A DNA stretch of 64,000 nt from Sphingomonadaceae bacterium. GTDB taxonomy: Bacteria; Pseudomonadota; Alphaproteobacteria; Sphingomonadales; Sphingomonadaceae. A program made the translations under genes and the position numbers. The stretch spans positions 32,139-96,138 of the forward strand of contig RFPL01000011.1 in the NCBI GenBank assembly GCA_009926135.1. Direction: 5' to 3'. Below are positions 57,520-64,000 of the stretch, in pieces (the stretch's first letter is position 1; each line of letters starts with the position of its first letter). A model generated the notes under the pieces. That model had not been told where the DNA came from and did not search any database. It saw only the letters and a list, made by a program, of their open reading frames with translations.

Positions 57520-57885
57520 TCAGCGATTTGTCTCGTTCTCGAACTTCCTAACCGCTGTTATCATCCGCTCGCTCGAGGAGCAGAAGTAGGCCCCGTACTC
57601 TGATGTCATCCCGGGCCCGCCTTCGATGGCATATTCGACCGAAGCATCTGCAAGGGAGCCCACTTCATCGAGCAGATGATCGAATGCCTCTGGCTCGTCA
57701 AATTTATCGTCGTCCAGCTCAAAGTTCTTAGCCCAACGATCCCTGAATGCGTTCATGAGGGCGCCTCCCTCGGCAGTTCGGAATGTCATGTCGAGGAGTA
57801 ACAACAAGTGCTCGCAACCGCTACTTGAGGCGCAAAACGGACAGGCACTTCGTTCTTCAACTGCTGCGCTATGTTCCTCGCTCAT
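57520..57885 (-). CDS. Small Cys-rich protein next to hsdR
   Basis: A 121-residue protein with CPFCASSSGCEH (C-x2-C-x6-C-x-H) near the N-terminus, which may bind zinc. The rest is acidic (FELDDDKFDEPEAFDHLLDEVG). I do not recognise it. ATG at 57885 follows GGAGGG; the open frame is longer. It sits 63 bases downstream of hsdR on the same strand and lies between two copies of the hsdR 3' end, so it may be a passenger of the restriction locus. Confidence 0.55.
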   Translation of the reverse strand: MSEEHSAAVEERSACPFCASSSGCEHLLLLLDMTFRTAEGGALMNAFRDRWAKNFELDDDKFDEPEAFDHLLDEVGSLADASVEYAIEGGPGMTSEYGAYFCSSSERMITAVRKFENETNR

Positions 57886-57948
57886 TGCATCCCTCCGTCG
57901 CGGACAGTCGTACACTACACCGAGCAAGACTGCTCGCATTGGCACGGC

Positions 57949-60900
57949 CTAGTTTGCCGGAGCCCCCGCCCCGCCAGCATACCGGCGCAGGACAAAGTCC
58001 CAGACCTGGTTCACCTTGGCATCCCATAGCTCCTGGGGATACGGCGTCTCTGGCAGCGCATTCAGTCTCTGCCTGATCTCTGAGAGGACCGCCCCGCGTG
58101 TCTCCTGTCCGCGCACCCAGTCCACGGCGTCGACGAGCTCGTGCAGCTTGGCCAGGAGCTGTCGGGCAACACGCTTGACCTCAGTCTCCTCGGCCTTGCT
58201 GAGCTTGGGCTCAGGGGTAGTGAGGAGGTCGAAGATTGCCAGCTCGTCCTCGTTCAGGCCTTCACGGGCGGCTCGCTGCTCCTCCTCATTAAGACCTTGA
58301 ACGAAGTTCTTGAGCTCCGCGAAGAACCGCTCGGCATCGATCGACCCCGCATTGTACTCGGCCACAAGCTTTTCCAGCCGCTCGACCAGCTGCACGCGGG
58401 TCGGGTTCTGGGCTGCCATCTTCTTGACCTGCTCTTCTGCCTCCTCCCGGAGGCGCTCAGCGGCCACCTTTGGGCTCGTCGCGAACAGGTCGGCCAGCTT
58501 GTCGAAGTCGATCCCGGAAAGGTCTACTCGGCCATGTGCGGTGTCACCCTCCACGATCGGCGTGAGGATCGCGACGCCCTCGATCTTTTCGTCCAGGAGC
58601 TCTGCGATGCGGGCTGAAATCGCCGAGATGTCGACCGGCCCTAGCTTCGCCCTGACGGCCTCTGCGAGCGTGTGGAGGATCGCCACAGGCCGCAGGTAGG
58701 GTGCAGCTCGCTCGTCGGGCAGGAGGGCCTTGTAGGCCCTGGTTACGGCCCCTGCGAGGCGCAGGAACTCCCGCCGGCGCTCATCGGGCGCAACCAGCAC
58801 ATCCACGCCCTTGCTGATGAGCTTCAGGCGCTCAAGGTCCCGCACGGCCATCATGGCGTCAGTGTCGACCGACAGGGGCTCCACGAAGGCCCTGGCGGCT
58901 TCTAGGGCCTCCTCCAGGGAGGTAACGAGCGCCTGCTTATCCTTGATCGGTCCTTCACCGCCCTCACTCCCGGAACCGCCTGCATAGACCGCCAGCGCCT
59001 TCTGCAGGTTCTTGAAGACACCCACGTAATCCACGATCACGCCTGAGGTCTTTCCTTCGGCCTTCCGGTTGGCCCGGGCGATGGTCTGCATCAGGGTGTG
59101 GTTACGCATCGGCTTGTCGAGGTAGACCGTACCGATCGTGGGGACGTCAAAGCCGGTGACCCACATGGCGCAGACGAACACCAGCCGCAGCGGATCGTTG
59201 GCGTCCTTGAACTTCGCCTCCAGGTCTTCCTTCTGCATCCGGGTGCGATGCGGAAGGATGTCGAGGCCCTTCTTCTTGAGGTCGTCGATCTCGTTCTGGC
59301 CCTGGCTGACCACCACCGCCATGTCTAGCTCACGCAGCCAGACCAACCGTTCGGCGATCGCTGCGCCCTCGGCTTCGTGTGCAGTCTTGAGGCGCTCCTC
59401 GTCTTCCGCGATCATCCGGGCAACGGCCAGCTTGACGCGATTATGCATGGACACAGCAGTCGCTTTGTCGATCGCTACGAACATCGCCTTGCCCCGATAG
59501 CCCCGCATGGCGAAGTGGAGCGCAACGTCTTCGGCCACCTTGTCGAGGCGGTCAGGGTTCGTGATCAGAGTATACTGGCTGGCGAACTCGCGGTTGAGCT
59601 TGGCTTCCTGGGCCTCGTCCAGGGTCACCTCGTCGAGCAGAGCATCCAGCTCTTCACGCAGGGCGTCAGCGTCCATCTGCAGCTCGGGCTTGCGGGCCTC
59701 GTAGTACAGCGGGACCGTCGCGCCGTCGCGGACCGACTGGGCGAAGTCGTAGATTGAGATATAGTCCCCGAAGACCTCGCGGGTCCGGCTCTCCTCCCCC
59801 TTGATCAGCGGCGTGCCCGTGAAGCCCAGGAAGGCGGCATTGGGCAACGCGGCCCGCATGTTGGCCGCAAGCTGGTCGTACTGGCTCCGATGGGCCTCGT
59901 CGGTGATGACGATGATGTCCGACCGGTCTGAAAGCACCGGCATGGGCTCCCGGTCAGCCGTGGAGAACTTCTGGATCAGGGTGAAGACATACCGCTCGTT
60001 GCCCGCCAGGAGCTCACGCAGGTGCTCCCGGCTGCCGGCCTGGGCCTGTTGGGTGTCCTTGGTAAGTGCCCCCACCGTAGCGAACTGCCCAGCGATCTGA
60101 TCGTCGAGTTCGGTGCGGTCGGTGACGATCACAAAGGTGTAGTTGCCGCCCAGCCGCCTCAGGACCTTCTCGGCGAACATCACCATCGACAGCGACTTGC
60201 CGGAGCCCTGAGTGTGCCAGAAGACCCCCAACCGCCCCTGGTTGTCGCTGACGTGGCGCATGGCCTCGATCGCCCGGTTAACCCCCAGGACCTGATGGTA
60301 CTTGCCCACCACCTTCCTCAAGCCGCCTCGACCCTCGTCGAACAACACGAAGCTCTCGATCAGGTCTAGGAACCGCGTCGGCTCGCAGGTCGCCCGTAGC
60401 ATGGTCTCCAGGCTCGGATCGTCCGGCTGCCCCTCCTCCAGCTTCTTCCAAGGAGCGAACACATCGAAGGGGGCGTGGCTGCCCCCCATCACCGTATCGA
60501 TGCCGTTGGACAGGATCACGAACCCGTTGGCGTCGAACAGGTGGGGCACCGTGTCTCGGTAGTCGCGCAGGTTGTTCTCGTGGGCGTCGGCAAGCGGCTT
60601 GGTCGGCGCCTTCCACTCGGCGAAGAGCAGAGGCAGTCCGTTGACGAAGCCGATCGTGTCAGGTCGGCGCTTGTGCAGGGCGCCCTCGATCCAGACCTGG
60701 CTGGCTGCAACGAAGTCGTTTGCCTCGACATCCCGCCAGTCGATCACCCGTACCTGCAGGTCCTCGAACTTTCCGTCCTCTTCCCGTCGCACTTGTACCC
60801 GCACGCCGTCCACCAGCATGCCGAGGACCTCGCGGTTGGCAGCAAGGGGCAGCATGGCTGAGCGGTCCCTTGTAAGGGCGTCCTCAGCCTGCCTAAGGGC

Positions 60901-61131
60901 CTCGTCTGGTAGCCCGGGGTTCAGTCTATGGAGGGCTTCGCGCAGGCGGAAGGGCATATAGGACTGCCTGAAGCTGCTGCGGCCTGTGGGGTTGCCTGGG
61001 CCTGGCACCTCGTCGCGGAGGTCCAGATGGGACCAGCCGAGCTCCTGGAGGAGCACCAGGGCGGGCTTCTCGACGATGCCGTCCTCGGATGCGACCATGC
61101 CGGAGAGGGAGGGGGCCATGTTAAGCGGCAT
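57949..61131 (-). CDS. hsdR: Type I restriction enzyme subunit R
   Basis: A 1060-residue motor and nuclease subunit. The nuclease motif is RPDTIGF...AEWK (Asp158, Glu172, Lys174). The helicase part has Walker A at 306-313 (HTQGSGKS) and DEAH at 411-414. With HsdM and HsdS it cuts DNA lacking the host methylation at a distance from the site. The start at 61131 overlaps hsdS by 11 bases; the ATG at 61119 (MAPSLSG) is an alternative with a better-placed upstream GGAG. The C-terminal helical region is complete. Confidence 0.92.
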   Translation of the reverse strand: MPLNMAPSLSGMVASEDGIVEKPALVLLQELGWSHLDLRDEVPGPGNPTGRSSFRQSYMPFRLREALHRLNPGLPDEALRQAEDALTRDRSAMLPLAANREVLGMLVDGVRVQVRREEDGKFEDLQVRVIDWRDVEANDFVAASQVWIEGALHKRRPDTIGFVNGLPLLFAEWKAPTKPLADAHENNLRDYRDTVPHLFDANGFVILSNGIDTVMGGSHAPFDVFAPWKKLEEGQPDDPSLETMLRATCEPTRFLDLIESFVLFDEGRGGLRKVVGKYHQVLGVNRAIEAMRHVSDNQGRLGVFWHTQGSGKSLSMVMFAEKVLRRLGGNYTFVIVTDRTELDDQIAGQFATVGALTKDTQQAQAGSREHLRELLAGNERYVFTLIQKFSTADREPMPVLSDRSDIIVITDEAHRSQYDQLAANMRAALPNAAFLGFTGTPLIKGEESRTREVFGDYISIYDFAQSVRDGATVPLYYEARKPELQMDADALREELDALLDEVTLDEAQEAKLNREFASQYTLITNPDRLDKVAEDVALHFAMRGYRGKAMFVAIDKATAVSMHNRVKLAVARMIAEDEERLKTAHEAEGAAIAERLVWLRELDMAVVVSQGQNEIDDLKKKGLDILPHRTRMQKEDLEAKFKDANDPLRLVFVCAMWVTGFDVPTIGTVYLDKPMRNHTLMQTIARANRKAEGKTSGVIVDYVGVFKNLQKALAVYAGGSGSEGGEGPIKDKQALVTSLEEALEAARAFVEPLSVDTDAMMAVRDLERLKLISKGVDVLVAPDERRREFLRLAGAVTRAYKALLPDERAAPYLRPVAILHTLAEAVRAKLGPVDISAISARIAELLDEKIEGVAILTPIVEGDTAHGRVDLSGIDFDKLADLFATSPKVAAERLREEAEEQVKKMAAQNPTRVQLVERLEKLVAEYNAGSIDAERFFAELKNFVQGLNEEEQRAAREGLNEDELAIFDLLTTPEPKLSKAEETEVKRVARQLLAKLHELVDAVDWVRGQETRGAVLSEIRQRLNALPETPYPQELWDAKVNQVWDFVLRRYAGGAGAPAN

Positions 61132-62398
61132 TCTCCAGCTGGCGCTCTGCTGCCTCGACGGAGAGCTGACCAGAGATCAGGCGGGGCAGCAGCAGGTCGC
61201 GGGAGCTGGCGAGCTTTATGGCCTGCGTCGATAGACCTGCGATCAGCTCGCGCATGGGTCGTACTGCAGCCCCATACCGTGCCCTGAGGCTCTCTGGGGG
61301 CCACATGATCTCCAATCCCTGTACCGCAGTCCGAGCGAGCTCAGTTTGCCCAGTTGAACCTGCACCTAGTGCTTCGAAGACTGGCTGCATTCGCATCAAG
61401 CATGCACCGAGGTAATCACGATCAACCTGACTTGCTGGCCGCACAATTGTTACATGGCTGTCAACGGTTAAACCCGGCGGAACTTCCTCGGCCTGGGCAA
61501 CTCGCCCGAGGGTCCCAACACCGGTGGAGTTTATCAGCACGTCCCCCGGTTGGACGATTTTATCGGCTGGGACCGGCTTCGACTGACGGCGAGCTAGTGC
61601 AAGTGACAGCTTCTGATCTCTTATGCACTTCTGGCCAACGACTAGCGTCCCGACATCATCGCAATACTTAGGAGCAATTCCCCGGCTCACAAAACCGGCG
61701 ACATCGCCAATCATGGCCAAGACCCAACCTCTTGGGAGAGCTCCATCTGAGACCTCATCGAAGCCTGGCCCCTCACTTCCTGGGAAGCGGAGGCGGACGA
61801 ACCACTCCTCGAAGAGCCCCCGCGCCATCTCCTCGAGGATAGCCACCCGTCGACGATTGACTTCGATTAGATCATCGTAGGCTCCTAGGATGGAGGAGAT
61901 CCGCTGCTGAGTTGCGAGATCGGGGACCGTGAGTTCAACTTCCCGCAGGATAGTTGTGTTAAGGTTGGGCATCGTCGCACCTATTGCACGGTTCCGGATT
62001 GCTTCAACCGTCTCAGGGTGCCCAAGCCGGTAAAACAAGAACCGAGGGTCCGTCCCCCCTCCGACCGTAACGCGCAAGCAGCCGGTTCCACATAGCCACC
62101 CACGCTCTCGATCACCGATCAACGCCTTCCGACCGATGTCTCCTCGGCGCCCGTAGACGATGTCGCCAACTTCAAGCTTGTGCTGAGCGAGGCGCTCGAC
62201 ATGCTCTATGCTAACCCGCGCGATGCCCTCATCGTCAACGCGCCCTGTTGCGATGTCCTTTGGCATAATCACCGGGATATCTGTCAGTAAACCGCTGTAA
62301 TCAGCCTCGTGCAGCTGCGATCCGAATGGACCTGTACGAATTTCGCCGCCGCCGCGGTCACAAAGCTCGCCGAGGGTGGTTGGGAGCCAAACGCTCAT
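61121..62398 (-). CDS. hsdS: Type I restriction-modification specificity subunit S
   Basis: A 425-residue DNA-recognition subunit with two target-recognition domains. The first spans roughly 1-150 (LPTTLGELC..., TGPFGSQL) and ends in the conserved helical region LATQQRISSILGAYDDLI. The second spans about 220-370 and ends in a similar helix near RARYGAAVRPMRELI. It fixes the sequence recognised by the methylase and nuclease. One-base overlap with hsdM (TAATG), 11-base overlap with hsdR. Confidence 0.9.
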   Translation of the reverse strand: MSVWLPTTLGELCDRGGGEIRTGPFGSQLHEADYSGLLTDIPVIMPKDIATGRVDDEGIARVSIEHVERLAQHKLEVGDIVYGRRGDIGRKALIGDRERGWLCGTGCLRVTVGGGTDPRFLFYRLGHPETVEAIRNRAIGATMPNLNTTILREVELTVPDLATQQRISSILGAYDDLIEVNRRRVAILEEMARGLFEEWFVRLRFPGSEGPGFDEVSDGALPRGWVLAMIGDVAGFVSRGIAPKYCDDVGTLVVGQKCIRDQKLSLALARRQSKPVPADKIVQPGDVLINSTGVGTLGRVAQAEEVPPGLTVDSHVTIVRPASQVDRDYLGACLMRMQPVFEALGAGSTGQTELARTAVQGLEIMWPPESLRARYGAAVRPMRELIAGLSTQAIKLASSRDLLLPRLISGQLSVEAAERQLENAA

Positions 62399-63954
62399 TA
62401 CTGAAGCACCTCGGCTACATTTTGAGCGATTTCTGCCTGTAGACGCGCTGCCTTAGCATTTAGCCCCTCTAGCTCTTCTTGCAGCGCCTCCAGCTTAAGC
62501 TTGAAATCCTCATCATCATGTTGCTCGCCCGCAGCCACACCGACGTAGCGCCCAGGGTTGAGGCTCCAGTCCTGCGCAGCGATTTCAGCGCGGCTGGCCA
62601 CCTTGCAGAGCCCGGGGATGTCCTTGTAGCCCTCGTCGCCGAAGGTCTCTGTCATCTTCGCACCGCTGCCAGCTTCGAGCTCCTCTTCCTCTCCCCGCCA
62701 CATCCTCACGATGTTGCCGATGAACTCAACCTGGTCGGGAGTGAAGTCACGGTGGGCGCGGGTGACCTGGCGGAAGATGTGCCGGGCGTCGATGAACAGC
62801 ACCTCTTCGGCACGGTCGCCCTTCGTCTTGCCCTTGTCGAGGAACCACAGGGTCACCGGCAGGGTCACGGTCAGGAACATGTTCGGCGAGGTCGCCACGA
62901 TCACGTCCACCGCACCGCTCTCGATCAGCTTCCGCCGCATCTCGCGCTCCGAACCACCAGCGTCCGATGCCGAGTTGGCCATTACGAAGCCTGCCCGCCC
63001 TGTGTCGTTCAGAGCCGCGTAGAACATACCGATCCAAAGGTAGTTGGCATTGTTGGTCGTCGGTATGCCAAGAGGGAACCGCGCATCCACCTTGCCCGCC
63101 TCATTGATCAGCCGGTCCCGATCGACCTCCGACTGGTTGAACGGCGGGTTGGCCATCACGAAGTCGAACTTGCCCACCATCCCGTGAGGATCATCGTAGT
63201 AGCTGTTCGCGATCCTGATGTCGCCAGAGAGCCCATGGACCGCCAGGTTGAGCCGGCAGAGCTTCTGCGTGTCCAGCATCTTCTCGCAGCCGTGGATGCT
63301 CAGTTCGCGGCTGGGGTTCTTGTGGTGGCGCCGCACGAAGTCAGCCGAATGAGCGAACATGCCCCCGGACCCACAGGCCGGATCAAAGACCTTCCCGTGA
63401 TAGGGCTCGATGATGTCAACGATGAGCTTCACGATCGACGCCGGGGTGAAATACTCCCCGCCCTTCTGCATGTAGGCCGAGGCGAACTCACCCATGAAGA
63501 ACTCGAAGATCATCCCGTAGGCGTCACCGTCGATCTTCAGGGGCGCCAGGAGCCGCATAAGCTCCCTCAGGACCCCGTTGGGGAGCGATCCGTAGCCTTG
63601 GGGCATTACCCCTGCCAGATCGGGATTGTGCTCTGTGATGCCCTTCATGGCGGCATTCAGAGCCTCTGCCAGGTTCTCCGTCTCCGGGAGGGCGAGCAGG
63701 TATGAGAACCGGGCGTTGCCTGGCAGGAACACGGCACCGTTCGCATGATAATCTGGCGGGGTCGGCTTCAGGCGACCTGTGAAGGTCCGTGAGAGCTCAG
63801 CGTGTACGAAGTCGAACTTCGCCTCCATCTGACGGAGGGCGATCAGGGCAAGCACCGGCTGCGCGTACTGGTCGGGGCGGAGGTCCGTGTTGGTCCACAG
63901 CTGGTTGGCCGTCTGGAACAAGCGGCGGGAAAGGTCCTGAAGATCAACTGACAC
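62398..63954 (-). CDS. hsdM: Type I restriction-modification methyltransferase subunit M
   Basis: A 518-residue N6-adenine DNA methyltransferase. The SAM-binding motif is VFDPACGSGGMF (189-200) and the catalytic motif NPPF (269-272). The N-terminal helical domain (LSRRLFQTANQLW) is typical of HsdM. GTG at 63954 follows GGGAG at a good distance; an upstream in-frame GTG at 63984 is less likely. The full operon order in transcription is hsdM-hsdS-hsdR; its promoter lies mostly beyond the window's end. Confidence 0.93.
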   Translation of the reverse strand: MSVDLQDLSRRLFQTANQLWTNTDLRPDQYAQPVLALIALRQMEAKFDFVHAELSRTFTGRLKPTPPDYHANGAVFLPGNARFSYLLALPETENLAEALNAAMKGITEHNPDLAGVMPQGYGSLPNGVLRELMRLLAPLKIDGDAYGMIFEFFMGEFASAYMQKGGEYFTPASIVKLIVDIIEPYHGKVFDPACGSGGMFAHSADFVRRHHKNPSRELSIHGCEKMLDTQKLCRLNLAVHGLSGDIRIANSYYDDPHGMVGKFDFVMANPPFNQSEVDRDRLINEAGKVDARFPLGIPTTNNANYLWIGMFYAALNDTGRAGFVMANSASDAGGSEREMRRKLIESGAVDVIVATSPNMFLTVTLPVTLWFLDKGKTKGDRAEEVLFIDARHIFRQVTRAHRDFTPDQVEFIGNIVRMWRGEEEELEAGSGAKMTETFGDEGYKDIPGLCKVASRAEIAAQDWSLNPGRYVGVAAGEQHDDEDFKLKLEALQEELEGLNAKAARLQAEIAQNVAEVLQ

Positions 63955-64000
63955 TAAATGCTCCCTGCTGCCTGTCGGTATCACACCGCTGTAACATCGC

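Larger units (their letters stand above)
52448..63954. mobile_element. Accessory region/genomic island candidate
   Basis: From about 52.4 kb to the window end, genes change to unrecognised or horizontally moving kinds: a lone resolvase, a polymerase-like protein, unknown pairs and a type I restriction operon. AGG arginine and CCT proline codons become common, unlike the preceding 52 kb. Neither integrase, tRNA junction nor flanking direct repeats were found. The right end lies outside the window. Boundaries are approximate. Confidence 0.5.

Noticed and set aside
57438..57600. A second full hsdR pseudogene
   Set aside because: Only the last 17-20 codons can be aligned; sequence upstream of that on the minus strand no longer resembles HsdR.

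Overview
The window looks like chromosome from a GC-rich alphaproteobacterium, most likely one of the Sphingomonadales. Pointers are a class I lysyl-tRNA synthetase, LexA boxes of the alphaproteobacterial form GTTC-N7-GTTC, the order phoR-pstSCAB-phoU-phoB, the imuA-imuB-dnaE2 mutagenesis genes, a PrsK/PrsR two-component pair, and a rubrerythrin/Fe-S/DUF3501 cluster. Genes are tightly packed, many share ATGA or TGATG junctions, and no gap without a gene exceeds 300 bases. All identifications come from reading translated sequence and motifs; no database search was run.

1-13.7 kb: lysyl-tRNA synthetase, an exported amidohydrolase, a PilZ protein, a purine-salvage pair (phosphoribosyltransferase and adenosine deaminase), an SOS-type XPD/DinG-like helicase with its own LexA box, a SixA-like phosphatase, a nitronate monooxygenase behind a perfect 16-bp palindrome, an AHH-type nuclease with a partner gene, a flavodoxin-like protein and RecJ. 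13.8-21.1 kb: tRNA-Glu(UUC), then the phosphate regulon phoR-[Pho box]-pstS-pstC-pstA-pstB-phoU-phoB.

21-30.6 kb: a nucleoside-diphosphate-sugar epimerase-like gene, then a DNA damage block on the minus strand. One LexA box precedes imuA-imuB. A second precedes a radical SAM repair-type protein, a DUF4130-UdgX fusion and dnaE2. Together with the helicase box this gives three perfect GTTC-N7-GTTC sites. 30.6-36.9 kb: a stress flavoprotein-like gene, an amino acid permease, panB, a DUF475 membrane protein, a bile-acid-symporter-like carrier, and a CoA transferase whose promoter carries the same TAATCG-N2-CGATTA palindrome as the nitronate monooxygenase.

36.9-43.5 kb: a minus-strand operon of the PEP-CTERM/exosortase-regulation type (sugar transferase, PrsK, PrsR, TPR protein) without an exosortase in view. 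43.5-47.5 kb: a ScfR/RamB-like regulator divergent from isocitrate lyase, with repeated sequences between them, plus a 58-residue gene behind aceA. 47.5-52.2 kb: DUF3501, a double 4Fe-4S protein and rubrerythrin, with several inverted repeats upstream; an M20 peptidase; and a PRC-barrel protein with a low-complexity N-terminus.

52.4-64 kb: an accessory region with different codon usage (many AGG and CCT codons) and mostly unrecognised genes. It holds a lone serine resolvase with repeated sequence in front, a 474-residue protein that carries recognisable family-A DNA polymerase motifs A, B and C, a lipoprotein and partner of unknown function, a small Cys-rich protein, and a complete type I restriction-modification operon (hsdM-hsdS-hsdR). 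A short second copy of the hsdR 3' end lies about 0.5 kb beyond the real one. The polymerase-like gene is the strongest candidate in the window for something poorly described.
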